From: Brachyhypopomus gauderio
Taxonomy: Eukaryota; Chordata; Actinopteri; Gymnotiformes; Hypopomidae
Assembly (NCBI RefSeq): GCF_052324685.1
Contig: NW_027506878.1
Location: 392,001 to 456,000 of the forward strand
Direction of reading: 5' to 3'
DNA: 64,000 bases
Positions 10,161 to 22,981 of the stretch are shown here, one piece after another (position 1 is the stretch's first letter; every line of letters starts with the position of its first letter). A program made the position numbers and the translations under genes. The notes under the pieces were generated by a model, which was given only the letters and a program-made list of their open reading frames with translations, did no database searches and had not been told where the DNA came from.

Positions 10161-10500
10161 TGTCACGTTGAGGACCCCGGCCCCTCCCTTTTGGGCGTGT
10201 GTTTACGTAGTCTACGTGCATCGTCTGCGTCTGTGGATATTTCGTGGTGATAGCTATGTCATGTGATAATCCGTCTCACCTGTGAATCGTCTCGTAATCA
10301 CCTGGGGTTAATGTGGTTTGTCTATTTAATGTGCGCTCGCGCAGTGTCCTGTGCTCGTCGTTGTCTAAGTCTACACGTTGTGTGTGTGCTTGCTCCGTGT
10401 TACTCGTGCACGATTGCGCAATACTTGTCCGATTAAAGTCACGTTTGCTCCGCAACCCGAGGATTCTGTGTCTCGTCCTTGGCTGCGCCCGAACGTCACA
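10161..10500 (+). repeat. LTR of family 3
   Basis: Begins TGTCACGTTG and ends CGTCACA (340 bp). TATTTAA lies at 10323-10329, with the predicted RNA start GCTCGTCGTT 30 bp later at 10353. It is followed after one base by AACGACGAGC (10502-10511), the exact complement of that start. Its own interior and second LTR are missing; an inverted family 1 element begins at 10515. Confidence 0.85.
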
Positions 10501-10514
10501 GAACGACGAGCCTC

Positions 10515-12966
10515 TGTGACGGGCAGGGTGAGCAACTCAAAAAGGAAGCGATCACGCCAAGTCTCAGGGAAAGAGGATGGTTTAATAGAAAGTGTGCAAA
10601 CCAAAAACCCGTGCATTGTTCCAAATGAAGGAAATAATAACCAGCAGTCAACTGGTACAAAGACAAGACGTATATAGACGAACAAAAGACCCTCAGGTGA
10701 GACGGATCACGGGTCCCGCCCACCTGAGGAACGAACATCACGTGACCAAAAACAGGACCGCTGCCGCTGTAACCGGGGGCGACCGGTAGGGGGACCCCCC
10801 CTACAACGTGACAGACCCCCCCACCAAAGCCGCACTCCCCTCCGGATGTGCGGCTTACAGCGGCAGCACACAAAACACAACAAAGGGGCGGGAGGGCGGG
10901 GACAAGACAGGGACCCGTTCCCTGCCGTCCTGAGCTGAAACACAACACATATAAGCTCCTCGTCACAGGACGCAGACCAGGCAGGGACCCGTTCCCTGCA
11001 GTCCTGGAGCTGAAACATAAAAACACATACAGGTTAGCTCGCCTCCTGGGCGGGACCCTGGACCGACTGGGCCGTCAACAAGACGATAACCACGCCCCGG
11101 TCGGTCACAGGGCCCTCGCGCCCTAACCGGCCTTAGGCCGCTTAAGCCCCACCGCTGTGTGCGGACCGGGAGCACATGGCCCAACAAACATCATAGGTGT
11201 GGATGTGTGCAGGCCGCCACACTGGGGCGCGGCCATGGCTTCCACCAACACCTCCCGAACCTACCTCCTCGCTCGGAGCTGACCCCTGCCCTTTTCGCTA
11301 GGGGTCACCCCAGACTCCTGGGGAGTGAACCCCTCCCGGGGCCCCTCATCTCAAGGTGGACTCCTCCACCCAACCCAGGAGCGCCAGAGACCAGGGCCCT
11401 GGCAATCCGCAACAGGGACACGCTGGTCACCCCGAGCTCGAAGGGGAGGGTCTCCGCCTGGAGACCCCACTAGGTCTGGGAGTGCCGCAGTCCACCTCCA
11501 GGAGCGACCTGCAACACATCACACACACACGCACACAGACAACACATAACACAAAACGCGCACTGCTCCGACCACTGACCCCCCTTTTACACAGGGGGGA
11601 AGGGACCCCTTCTTGGCATGAGGAGACACCCTGTCCTTACACCCCAGGCCTCCTCCGCCTACAAAGGGGTACAGGGGCTCCTCTTTGCTCAGGGGTCCCT
11701 CCCAACCGGTCAGGTCTCCTGAAGGAGCAGTGCCTTCTGAGCCACCTGTCGTGGCTCAGGAACCCCATAGCTCCCCCCCAAAAACATATTTGGGGGGGCT
11801 CCTCCGGGGGACAACAAAACAAAAAACACAGACACAACATACAACATACACGCACCCAGGATGCCCTCCGTGCCACATCCAGTGGCACGGGACCTCTAAT
11901 GGACCCCTCCCCACACACCATGAAGAGGGGTGCAAGAGAGGAATTACATAAAACAAAGCACGCTACACTCTAGGACAAAACGAACACGCAAAGACAGAAC
12001 ACAAACAAACGGACAGGACCCACCAATGCGTGCGCTCTGCGGAGCGTGACGCGCCTACTCCAGCTCTCTCTCTCTCTCACCGTTTTCCCCACGGGATCCG
12101 CAGATCTTGAGAGAGAGAGAGCTATACGCGAGCGGCTTGCGCGTCACGCCCACAGCGACGCGTCTCTCGGGCGCAGTCGCTCACCCCCGTCACCGCGGGA
12201 TATCGGGTGAGCGAGGCAAAAGGCACTGAGAGACCCTCGCGTCTAACGCGGTCTAGCGTGCGGCACGCACCGGTGGACCCGACTACATACACACACGAAC
12301 ACCACCAGCGAAACACACACCACGGCACACTCACACACTCGCTCACGTCCGCGTCGTTATTAAAACACAACGTACATACACACACACATACAGACGATAA
12401 CGAACAACGGACGTGCGCAATGTGAGGCACCGGTAGTTTAGCTGGGCGAGAGCGGAGTCCCCAGCTCTAGTCACCGCCGTGTGATTTTACGGGTTTAAAC
12501 ACAAACAACATTTAAACACGGCGGGACGAGTGGGGACAGACTCAACACTCTCTCAGACAATACACGACAAACACACAGCACGTAGACAAACACTTACCAC
12601 GAGACATGACCACGAACGAAGGAGAAAGCAAAGGAGACTGGCGGCTTCCGAAAGGTGGCTGGTTATTCTGTGACGGGCAGGGTGAGCAACTCAAAAAGGA
12701 AGTGATCACGCCAAGTCTCAGGGAAAGAGGATGGTTTAATAGAAAGTGTGCAAACCAAAAACCCGTGCATTGTTCCAAATGAAGGAAATAATAACCAGCA
12801 GTCAACTGGTACAAAGACAAGACGTATATAGACGAACAAACGACCCTCAGGTGAGACGGATCACGGGTCCCGCCCACCTGAGGAACGAACATCACGTGAC
12901 CAAAAACAGGACCGCTGCCGCTGTAACCGGGGGCGACCGGTAGGGGGACCCCCCCACAACGTGACA
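10515..12966 (-). mobile_element. Family 1 LTR element, copy A (no gag/pol)
   Basis: Two LTRs of about 298 bp (10515-10813 and 12669-12966) flank a 1.86-kb GC-rich interior. The minus strand reads TGTCACGTTG to CCGTCACA. The 5' LTR has TATATA at 12830-12825, and a polypurine run follows 10813. No gag, pol or other domain is seen in the interior, so this is a LARD/TRIM-type non-autonomous element. The PBS AATAACCAGC (12667-12658) is complementary to the predicted RNA start GCTGGTTATT (12799-12790). The 5-bp duplication GCATG flanks the combined 10161-12966 insertion, not copy A alone. Confidence 0.85.
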
Positions 12967-13025
12967 GCATGGAAATTTACAGTACATACATATTAAATAT
13001 ACACATGTAAATATACTTATATAAA

Positions 13026-13028
<3 letters not shown>

Positions 13029-13061
<33 letters not shown>

Positions 13062-13063
13062 TG
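13029..13063. repeat. (TAA)n microsatellite at a LINE 3' end
   Basis: About ten TAA units directly abut the low-coordinate end of the minus-strand LINE that follows. This fits the simple-repeat tail of an APE-type LINE. Confidence 0.8.
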
Positions 13064-13079
13064 CGTTCATTCTCTAACA

Positions 13080-16000
13080 GCCAACATACAATCAGCTAAT
13101 AGCGATACAGTTGTATTTGGTACTACTCGAGAACTTGCATGTCTCGCATGATTTCTTTCCAATTCTTTCTTTGGCATGCCTGTTTTTCAAGCATTCTCAA
13201 GTCGTCAATTGTCTTGAGTTGTTTTGGCAATTGTGACATTGCTGGCGTGATTATGCTGCTTGCTATTTCCTTGAGGTCGTTGTTGATGATTGTCGCTAGT
13301 GTCGTTCTTGGGGCACCTCTGAAACCATCTCCTTTCTTTACCTCTCGAAAATAGTTTACCATTGTAGCTTTAGCTGGGATCTTGTCTTCCATTCTTAGTA
13401 CATGACCAAGCATTCTCCATCTGGCACTTTTAATTGTGTTTGAGATTTTATCGGTTTGACAAGTCTCGTAGAGCTTGATGTTGGAGATTCTATTAGGGTA
13501 ATATACCCCTATTACCGATCTCAGTTGTTTTCTATGGAATGTGTTGAATTCTTCCATTTCTAGCTTGGTTAAGGCCCATGTACTTGCATTGTATGTGAGA
13601 ATTGGTGTGATGTATGTATTGTAGAGCTGGATCTTCTTATTTAAGCTGATCTTGTTGTGCTTATTGTTCCACAACCTCCACATACTTTTCATGAAGTTGC
13701 AAGTTGTTTGCGTCTCTGCATTTCTTCATAATCGCCTAGCAGAGTGCCTAATTTCTTGACTTTTCGCCAGTTTTCATCCTCTTTTTTTCTCTCCCGTCTC
13801 AGGACTGTATGTTCTGTTTTATCCTGGTTCATGGTGAGATTCCATTTTGCAAGGATGCCTGGTGCTGTTGCTTCAATTTTGTCAATGTAGGCTTTGTTGC
13901 TACTGATGAAGTCTGTATCATCAGCGTACTCAATTTCTTCTGGTAGTGCTTCATCTTCTTTGAGACGTGGACATGCTAAACGCAGTTGTCTGAGAGCCAG
14001 TTCTAGATAGATGGCGAATAGAACTGGACTGAGCACGTCTCCTTGTGGTGAACCGATATTGGTGTCTACTGGATTTGAGAGAGCACCTTTTATTCGAGCG
14101 ACTAGCGTGGTCTTGTCAAGCAGAATGTGAGATAGTCTCCAGCTATCCTCGTCTACGATGTGGCGTAGCTCCTTGAGCAATTCGTTGCAATCAGTTGTGT
14201 TGAATGCTCTGCTGAGATCTATGCCAAGGATGTAAACTATCTCATTAGCCTTCATTATTCTTGAAATCATCCATTTGTGTGCCCATACTGCATCTGTTGT
14301 GCTGCGTTCACGTCTGAAACCGCTTTGGCCTGGTGACAAAAATGACTCAATTGATGGTCTGATGCGGTTCAGAGTGATTGTTGACAGGACTTTTCTAAGT
14401 GTGTTGAGTAGAACAATTGGTCTAAGACTACTCATCAATCCTGCTGGTTTGCCAGGTTTTTGCAGTACAATGAGAGGACCTGTACCAATTTGAAGGTCTT
14501 TGTTCTTCTCAATCATCATTTAGTGTTTTTGCGATGTTTTGATACAGTAAATCGGAGCCATATTTTAGTAGCTCGCCTGGTAATTCATCTGGACCTGCTG
14601 CTCTGTTGTTATTCAGCTTTTTGGCAGCGGCAGCCACTTCCTCCACTGTGATTGGTTTTTGTAGTGGTCCATTTTCTCGTTCTTCCAGTTTTGGTTTCTT
14701 TTTGTCATAGAGCAGTTGATGGAAGTGCCCTGCTACTATTTCGGCCACTTCTTCTGGTTGAGCGATGGTGTTGTCCTGCTTCTTGATGACGACTGTTGCA
14801 GGTTTGTCTCTTGTTAGCTCTCTCACTGCTTGGTACATTTGTGCAGTGTTCTTGAGGGAGTCGATTTCCGCTGTTTTTTCTTCAATCTCTTTCTCTCTGA
14901 GCTGTTTTAGATGCTTATGTATTAAGCGTCTTGTTGCGTTCTTTTTTGAGCTGCTGACTTTGATTGTCAGTTATATTTGAATTGTTCAATGCAATTCATA
15001 GCTCTTTTTGCTTTTCTGAGAGCTCCTGCACGATCGGACATTGTTGTTTTGCGCCTTTCTTCTCAATCGTACTAACTGTTAGTGTGGCTGCATTGACGAG
15101 CAACCTTCTGATTTCACACCATTGGTCGAACGCTGTTTTTGTTGTGGCTGTGTTGTCGATCGAGTTCAGTGCTTTATCTAGCTCAGCTTGAAATCTGTGT
15201 CGGTCTGAATCGTTGTTTGCCAGCCTTGATACGTTGAGTTTTGCTTGTTTCTTATTTGCGCCTTGCCGTCTTAAGTAATTTGGTTTGATCATGATAGTGG
15301 TGATGACTAATCGATGATCGGGGTAGACGGTTGTGCCCATGTAGCTGCGTGCGTTTGTGGTGAGTTGTATTTGTTGCCTGGACACAAATATGTAGTCAAT
15401 TTGGTTGTAGATATTGACTTCCGTGTTGGTGCGTGGATCGGTCCTCTTGCTTGCCCATGTTGTTCTGTGGCTTGCTTTATGCTTGAATCTGGTGTTTGTA
15501 GCAATGAGGTCGTGCGATTCAGCAAATTCTACTAGGGCTTGTCCATTGGGGTTGTGTCTACCGCGCCCGAATCGCCCGATACATGTGTTTGGTAGTGTTT
15601 GGTATGTTCACATCAATTTTTGCATTAAAATCACCCACTAGAACGAGGGTTGACTCTGTTTGTTTCAGCTATGATCTGATTTAGTTGATCATAAAGCTGA
15701 TCTCGTTCTTTCTGTCCTTTCTCTGTCTTTGTTCTTTCTTGTGTTGGCGCGTACACGTTGATGATTTTTAGACGCGTTCGTTTGGTTAGACGGAAAGTTG
15801 CAACGGCGATTCTATCACTCACTAATTTAAATGTGATCAGTCTGGATGTCCATTTTTTGCTCACTACGAAGCCTAGACCGTAATGGCGTTGTTCGCTGGG
15901 TAGAGTAATTAGTCTGTACCCGTCTCTATTCTCGTCCATTTGTCCGGTCTTTGTCTCTTGTATGCAGCATATGTCGACTTGGTAGCTCTTTAGATCTTGG

Positions 16001-16130
16001 ATGAGCTGTGCTTGCTTGTGTTGGTCGTTGAGGCCACGCACGTTGAAAGTTGCAATTTTTGTTGCTTTGGTAGTCATGTGATCCTGATTGACTTTAGTGC
16101 AGTTTGTTGGCTGCACTTCACACTTGTCAG
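13080..16130 (-). mobile_element. Nearly full-length APE-type non-LTR retrotransposon, decayed
   Basis: Minus-strand frames run in order. An apurinic endonuclease lies at about 16116-15600 (IATFNVRGLND, ICCIQETKT, INVYAPT). A spacer (15385-14509) follows. The reverse transcriptase lies at 14519-13689 (FRRERSTTDAVW, GIDLSRAFNT, GSPQGDVLSPVLF, YADDTDFIS). The C-terminal thumb and tail lie at 13692-13123, with AGHFHQLL and the WRMLGHVLRM tail motif. Several frameshifts separate these pieces, so it is inactive. The clade is not certain. Confidence 0.85.
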
Positions 16131-16187
16131 CATGTGATCCAATAATTATATAATAATATATAAAATATATACTTACATATAAGTATA

Positions 16188-16315
16188 TTTTGTTTGTCTA
16201 CTTAATGTGCGTTCACGCAGTGTCTTGTGCTCGTCATTGTTTAAAGTCTACACATTGCCATGTGTGTTGCTTGTTCTATGTGCGCTACATGCGCTATAAG
16301 TGTATAATAAAAGAA
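16188..16315 (+). repeat. Family 3 LTR fragment
   Basis: Matches the middle and end of the family 3 LTR, including CTTAATGTGCGTTCACGCAG and GTGCTCGTCATTG. It is truncated on both sides and joined to hAT sequence, a shortened version of the arrangement at 31255-39023. Confidence 0.7.
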
Positions 16316-16317
16316 AG

Positions 16318-17158
16318 AAAATTTAAAAAAAGAAAAAATCCATGCCAGGAGAGATGTCCCAGGATGAGACATCCAGCAATGCATTGGAAACCTATGAGGT
16401 AAAAGTCCACAACAAAATAATGGACACAGTTATTAAGGCCATTCAGACAAGATTCCTGGCACACGGCAGCCTTATATGCAGACTTAGCATTTCTGGATCC
16501 TAAAAACTTTCCACAAATCAAAACAAGTTCTCTTCCCGATTCTGCACTCCAAGATCTCAGCAGGTGGCTGATTAAATTCGACAGTTCAGCAACAGTTGAC
16601 AACCTGCAGTCAGAACTGAAAAGTTTGGCAAGCCAGTGAGAAAGGCTCAAACAATCACCACTGGAAGAATATGCATCCAGGACTGTGGAGGAAGGACCTG
16701 ATGGAAACAAAAGCTGTGCCTCTTGCAAAAACTGCCCCCTGTTTTGCAAACCAAATTTGCAAACAAAAAAGTTTGTTGACTGTTCGCAATATTTTTCATA
16801 TAAAAAATATTTATCATTTTCATATATTTTTGCAATAAAATTTTCAGCAATATAAGTGTGAAAATATATTTGGTTGTAGTTATTTTTCATTTCTGTTACT
16901 TACTAGTTTTTTAAGTTGCCATGATTAAATATATATTTGGTATTCAGTCTGTTGGCTATTGACACGGTAAGAATATTTTTATTATTTGTGATTGTGATAT
17001 AATAATGCTAAGATTGAATCCAATGACTTTAACCAGTAATTTTTTTCCCACGTCGTACCCCACATATATAAATTACAAGTTGGTTGTGCTCTGCTAATTA
17101 TGAGGTGCCAGTCTAAACCAAAAATGCCAGGGCCAATTCTTTGTCCCTGTCCAGCCCT
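16318..17158 (+). pseudogene. ZMYM1-like hAT transposon 3' fragment
   Basis: Closely matches 33991-34976 plus 38833-39023, the C-terminal coding part and 3' end of the larger hAT relic. It lacks the retrotransposon inserted there, so it shows the empty site (GGTAAGAATATT near 16968). It ends in a terminal repeat close to CCAGTCCAGCCCTG. Confidence 0.75.
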
Positions 17159-17272
17159 GGCAGGGTCCAATTTAGATGAAATCATTATTTGAACAAGCTC
17201 TTACTCTGACTGAGATTTTTCAGAAATTCCAGAGTGTCCTGTTAACTCCTGGTCCTCGTCTTCTAAAGTACG

Positions 17273-17563
17273 GTGGACCTGGAGACGTGGTGTGATTTCT
17301 GCACCGGGAGGAAGCTGAAAACGGTGAAGTCGTGTCTGACCTGCACCGCATCTTATTGTGAGACTCACGTAATGCAGCACTACACAGTAGCAGCGCTGCA
17401 GACACACACGCTGGTGGAGGTGACTGGAGACCTGGAGCTGAGACTCTGTCAGCTGCACCACAGACCTCTGGAGGTCTTCTGTACTACTGACCAGACACGC
17501 GTCTGCACCCTGTGTGCCATGCAAGAGCATAATGGTCATGAATTTATAACACGCGAGGCTTGA
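17273..17563 (+). pseudogene. TRIM-family B-box fragment (finTRIM-like)
   Basis: The 96-codon frame encodes two B-box zinc-binding modules. The first is WCDFCTGRKLKTVKSC with CLTCTASYCETH. The second is LCQLHHRPLEVFC with CTLCAMQEHNGHE. These are the B-box1/B-box2 exon of fish TRIM E3 ubiquitin ligases of the finTRIM type, which act in innate immunity. RING, coiled coil and B30.2 are not seen nearby, and the frame stops 12 residues after the last zinc ligands. It is best read as an isolated exon relic carried next to transposon ends. Confidence 0.75.
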
Positions 17564-17599
17564 AGCAGGATGCAGAATCAAGAACATCAATTTTCTTCC

Positions 17600-18830
17600 T
17601 TCTGGATGTGGCCTAATACGGCATCTTTTTGGATAAAGTTAATGATGACCTGTTATGTAGTGACAGCTAACAGTGAGTGAACTGGGACTGAACACAACAA
17701 GTGCACAGTGATAATGAAGTGATGTTGTTCTATGAGATATTTGATGTGATCGTTTCATACAGCACCCATACCATCTTACTGTTACTGTTGAAAATGCCTT
17801 AAACAACTGTGTGTAAGCCCTTTTATCTGTAACAATTATTGCAGTATTAGATTCTGTGATTGGCCCCTGTGCTTTGTATTAGCCAATTAAAAGTTCTCGA
17901 TGTAGAAGCATATTCAGTGTAGATACATTTTTCAAGTTGTTGATTTTCTACTGGGTGTGTAAATGAAACAAAGAAACATTTATCCTAAGCAATCCTGATC
18001 TGAATCTTTTAATTGGCACATGCTGCTACAGTCCATACTACACAATAAACTGAGAATGATATAGGATAACTAGTGCTGTTAGTTCACAATATTGTTTATA
18101 TTTTAAAATCCCATTTAATATAAATCTTTTCAACTTCGAGAACATTGTAAAAATCCATAGTAACCATCTTTTTGTGTTTTTTATATTTTTTTTAAAGTCA
18201 GTTCAGTTGTCATGATTGTTGAAGTTGAACTGTCAAAATAAAGAGATTGAAAGTATGTATTATGGCTGAGCTTTTATTATTGCTTTTATTGGTTTGGTTA
18301 ATGTTTTTACATTGTTTTAAATGTTGTTTGTTAATTTATGTAAGTACACCATTCTTTTATCTGCTGAAATAAAATGTAACTGTAAAATGTTAATGTAAGC
18401 TGGAATTTAAAGACCAAAATAACCACAAAAATATTTATGTTTACAGAATTGTATTGTAATATTGGTAGTTTTAACAGAAAATTAAGATGTTAATATACAT
18501 CCCAAGCACCATAAATTAATAGGAAAGAGTAGCATATTTATTAAATCATTGGATGTTAAACACATAACTTTTGAAACTACTTTTATATAGGGTTAAAAAT
18601 ATATAATTTTACATTATTTTTGTGTATTTAAAAAGCAGAATCCAATTATTTTAATGTTGAAATCTCATTGATAAACAGTACATTGTAAGAGTTTGTGGGT
18701 TGATCAACCAACATTTAACAGTTATCCACTGTAAGTTTATAGGATATGAACATATATTCACAGATTACCTCTGTACTTTGACAAGTTCATTTGTAGATTG
18801 TTTAAATAATACCATGAAGTAACCTAATTA
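17600..18830. other. AT-rich stretch with no recognised gene
   Basis: No convincing exon, RNA gene or named repeat is seen. AATAAA-like hexamers are frequent but expected in such AT-rich sequence. Confidence 0.5.
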
Positions 18831-18839
18831 TGCTGTTAT

Positions 18840-19054
18840 TTTAACATTCTAGCTGTGTTTTCTTACAACGAAAATTTGTAATTTTACTCAAATTTGGCTG
18901 TGAAATTACAAAGAATAAATACAGGGAAAATCTGTAATTTTACAGTAATTCGTTGTTGAATTATGTGTGGTATTTTACTGTAATTTTACGGTAACTGTTT
19001 GGCAACTTTTGCTGCCGGACATGTTACAGTTTTTTTACGACTTTTTTACAGTGT
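18840..19054 (-). repeat. Teleost interspersed repeat (CACTGTAAAAAA type)
   Basis: The minus strand reads CACTGTAAAAAAGTCG, then GGCAGCAAAAGTTGCC, then repeated ACAGTAAAATTACAG-like phrases. This pattern is typical of a widespread non-coding fish DNA-transposon repeat. It abuts the truncated end of LTR copy B. Confidence 0.6.
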
Positions 19055-20114
19055 GGGCAACCCTAACTGGCCAGGGAGACCGCCCCTCACGGGGAAGTTT
19101 GTACCAGGGTGGACTCCTCCACCCTACCGGAGGTTCCAGGGGGGAAACACTCCTTCCCTACGCTGGCCGGCTACACCCCAAGACCTCCTGGTCACACCGA
19201 GCATGAGGGGGGACCTCTGTCTTCAGCAGGAGCTCTTCAGACCGGAGCCCTCAGGTCCCCACACATCCGGGGAGCCCTCACCCTCCAGGGGGGGCTCTTT
19301 AAGACCAGGCTCCGGTCACCCCATCACATAAGAGGGTTCCTGCCTACTTGAGAGATCCCACAAGGTCCAGGAGTGCCGCTATCCACCGCCATGGAGAAGC
19401 ACCTGCACATAACACACACACACACACCCCCAAACTCCAACACAAAAGACATATGCGCACTTACCCTGATCCCCCTACCATGGGGAGGGGGGGGTCTCTG
19501 TCTCAGCAGGGGGCTTCCTGCCTCCTCGCAGCACACCCCAGTTCTCCTCTCTATTTTGGGGGCTCCAAGGCAGGCCCCCCATACAGTGAGAGGAAGGGGC
19601 ACCCACTGGCTCAGGAGAACCCCCCCCCCCTGTTCCTAGTCAGGGCCTCCCTCAGGAGTTGCGCCCTGCGTGCCACACTCCGTGGCACGGGACCACCACT
19701 GGTCAACCCCCAACACACATTCAAGGGGGAGGAGCATGTGTGGAATTACACAAAACAAGTCACGCAACATGCTAGAACAAAACGAACACGCATGAGACAG
19801 TGCAAACAACAACGGACGGGACCCCTTCACGTGCTAGCTCCACGTACCGTGACACACCACACTGGCTCATGTCACATTTACACACAAATACACATCAAAT
19901 GCACGCGAGCAGCGCACTCCAGTCCACACGTCCACATACAAACAACAAAAAAACATTTATGCGCAGGCAAACTCTCGCTTGCTCCAGTCCTGTCGTCACA
20001 TTTAACATACACATAGAAATAAACACTATCGACGGACGAGCATGAAGCGAGGGACGCGCAGTCTCATTAGAGAGGAGGATTACAGTGGTAAGGGACTCTA
20101 GTCATTGTCGTGTT

Positions 20115-20980
20115 TAGAGATGCATGAATACCGATACTGGTATCGGTATTTGCCCGATACCATGTCCATGTACCCGTACTCGTAATCACAAACGAGGCTC
20201 CGATACCAACATCCGATACCTTGTTTCCAGTGGACGAAAACCACGTTATGCTAATGAGCAGACAACTCAACATGTTGGCGATCTGGAATTATTTCACAAT
20301 TAGTGATGACAACTAGAGGTGGGTAGGAACGTGTTACATTTTTTGGGACAAAAATGTACTTGTAAGAGTAGTTTGAATATGAACGACGCGACTTTTACTC
20401 GCATTACAATCGGATTTGCGCCGCGCGCTACCGTTACTTTCGTTTTGTAAATAATTCGTCTTTTCAGTGAGAAGACTGACCAACGTCTTGTCGCCTGAGT
20501 GACCGATCAAATGCAATTAGTTTACCGTATATATAATTTTGACTTCTTTGTGTACAATTGGACCATTACATTTTAAATGTACAGGCAGTAAGGCACTGCG
20601 CACGGCGCTGTGTGACGTCATCCCTGAGCGACCGGCGCAAGGGTCTGCGCGCCGAAAATGATGTCATCGCGGTGGCTCCGATGCTCCGCGAGGGTCCCGC
20701 GAAAATGTAAAAATACTGAAAAATTAGTTTTGTGTTGACACGGTGATTAGTGATTGTGTAGGTAAAAATGTTAATGTTCAAATAAATTATAGGCCATGCA
20801 CTGTTTTATGTTGGTTTTGTATTGATGTCATTGCACTATTTTACATTAATAACTAAATTATTACATAATGCTCCTGACTGCTTAATTCTATGTAAGTATT
20901 GGTATCAGTATCGGCAAGTACAAAAATACACATACTTGTACTCGTACTCTGTTGGAAAAAATGGTATTTATGCATCCCTA
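20115..20980. mobile_element. hAT element inside LTR copy B
   Basis: Ends TAGAGATGCATGAATACC and GGTATTTATGCATCCCTA are near-complementary. The target duplication is GTCGTGTT/GCCGTGTT (7 of 8). The same site in copy D is empty. Further TAC(T)-rich and GC-rich sequence inside suggests nesting. No transposase frame is seen. Confidence 0.8.
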
Positions 20981-21395
20981 GCCGTGTTATATAAAGTGCA
21001 CAAGACAAAAACATTTAAACGCGTTGTGACGAGCAGAGACCAACCCAGCTCACTCTCTAATGACACAAACAACATATTTACACATGCAGACAAACACTTA
21101 CCACGAGACATTACCATGAACGAAGGAAAAAGTAAAGGAGACTGGCGGGTTCCTAAGGGTGGCTGGTCATTCTGTGACGGGCAGGGAGTGCGAAATAAAA
21201 TGGAGGCGATCACGCCAAGTCTCAGGGAAAAAGAAGGGTTTAATGAAAAAAAGTGCAAACCAAAAACCCGTGACACGATCCAAATTAAGGATATAATGAC
21301 CAGCAGTCAACTGGTACAGGGACAAGACATATATAGATAAACAAACGACCCTAAGTTGAAGTGGATCATAGGACCCGCCCCCCTGAGGGACTAAC

Positions 21396-22243
21396 CAGTC
21401 CCACCAGGATTTCGTGGAATTTTAGTGATTGTTGCGGGCTAAAATGTTTGATGTTTTTCAAAAAAATTGCGATGCAACTTGCGGTGTGTTTTTGCTTTTT
21501 TTGTGATTACATTGCAATAGGGAGTAAATGTTGTATGGTTTCCTCTATTTAGGAGTCCATTTTAATGATCTATTTACCTATTTATTTACACATGTATTTA
21601 TTGTCCATTTATTTATTTATTTATTTGGATCTCCCTAAGGGTATTATGCTTCTCATCCTTATTCTTTTACCCCTGGTTTTAACACTTCAAGCAATGATTT
21701 TATTTCTCTTACTCTATGTGGTATGAAATAGTTTGGGCAGGAATGATCCCTCTCAAGTTTTTGTATGCCCCGCCCCCTGAAACACAGGTGTTGGGACAGA
21801 TGCACGGTGGCAGAAATGGACTTTCCGTCTCTTAAAAGACTATGAAAAATCACTTGGAGTGGATGGGCTGGTACTAGAAATGTTAAACTTGTTGGAAATA
21901 CATGTATGAACCCATTGTTGTGAAACAATAAAACACTGAAAACAAAAAAAAAAACAGTTTACCCCGCTTTCATGTAGTGTACCGGGATACTGCTTTTCAC
22001 GATCTTTTGCCGTTATTTTCGTCGGCAAATATGAAATGTTCGCCTCGCTCATGATGCTTTCAGTCTGCTCCTCTTGAACGTATACACGGAAGTAAGGCGG
22101 GAGTTTGTCGACGTCACATAAAGACGACATCAGTGATTGGTCAAATTTGCGGGAAAGTTGCGGTGATTGGCTGAAGTTGCAACACCGCCCTGAATTCGCG
22201 GGGTTTGCAACAATCGCAACATCGCGAAATTCTGGAGGGTCTG
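21396..22243 (-). mobile_element. hAT element with CGGBP1-like N-terminal coding relic
   Basis: Inverted ends CAGTCCCACCAGGATTTCG and CGAAATTCTGGAGGGTCTG. The minus-strand frame at about 22130-21960 encodes KITAKDREKQYPGTLHE, a segment shared by hAT transposases and CGGBP1-like proteins. The target duplication is imperfect (ACTAAC on both sides). It interrupts the LTR of copy B. Confidence 0.7.
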
Positions 22244-22319
22244 ACTAACACAACACAACAACAACTGCCGCTGTGGACAGAGGCTACCAGTAGGGGGCCC
22301 GCCCTACCATGACAATGAA

Positions 22320-22610
22320 CAGTGCCATGTTTTGGGCTTTCCCATATAAACATATAAGCTATATGCTGAACGACAAATAAGATATTTAACACAAAACAAA
22401 ATAAAAGTAAAAAGACTAAATGTAGACCTTTTTATTCATTTACAAACATTTTATTTTCTATGAAAAAAAGGACAAACAATCAAATCCAACCAATTCTGTT
22501 TGCACGGCAGCTCTGGGCTGATGGTGGTGATTGCAGGGGGCACAGTCGAGGGAGGCGTAGCTGGTGGTGCGATCAACGGAGGCGTAGCTGGTGGTGTGGT
22601 GCTCTTAACG
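22320..22610 (-). pseudogene. Detached 3'UTR of insulin copy 2
   Basis: This piece corresponds to the insulin 3'UTR and polyadenylation region of units 1 and 3, including the GGCGTAGCTGG minisatellite. It is separated from the coding exon by about 1.66 kb of inserted or rearranged sequence that includes a solo LTR and a MITE. Confidence 0.8.
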
Positions 22611-22664
22611 CCAATCATAGTGCCGCTTCAAGCATAAGGTTCCGCCTTTCAGGAGAGGTTGCAG

Positions 22665-22850
22665 GTAGCTGACGGAGAGGAGAGAACAGGAGAGGAGATG
22701 AGAACAACACAGACAACAGGAGAGGAGAGCAGACAACAGGAGAGAAGAACAGACAACAGGAGAGGAGAGCAGAGGACTATAGAGGACAGAGGAGAGAACA
22801 AGAGAGGAGAACAGAGTAGAACTGGAGAGGAGATGGGAGAAGACAATACA
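22665..22850. repeat. Purine-rich simple repeat (AGAGGAGAACAGG-like)
   Basis: Irregular tandem AGAGGAGA/ACAGGAGAGG units run for almost 190 bp with all purines on one strand. The open frames over it have low complexity and are not genes. Confidence 0.8.
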
Positions 22851-22981
22851 AGCGGTATGGAAAACAATGCCTAATAAACACATTATTAATAAAATACACG
22901 TGTTTTTATTATGAAGACTAGCAAAATAATGCCAGATGTAGTTTGTTTTAGCACAGTCTTTTGTATTTAAAATATTGTTTC

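Larger units (their letters stand above)
19055..22314 (-). mobile_element. Family 1 LTR element, copy B (truncated)
   Basis: The interior (19055-21172) matches copy D from about 41746 onward. The 5' LTR (21173-22314) is split by a hAT insertion. The 3' LTR and about 0.4 kb of interior are missing. PBS AATGACCAGC (21171-21162) pairs with the predicted RNA start GCTGGTCATT (21304-21295). The flanking ATGAA (22315-22319) is the same site used by copy D next to insulin copy 3, so both derive from one insertion before the duplication. Confidence 0.8.

Noticed and set aside
10496..12430. Numerous overlapping frames in the family 1 LTR interiors (also near 19-20, 35-38, 41-42 and 49-50 kb)
   Set aside because: They lie on both strands, are not conserved between copies and contain low-complexity CA/TG stretches. 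They are treated as non-coding.
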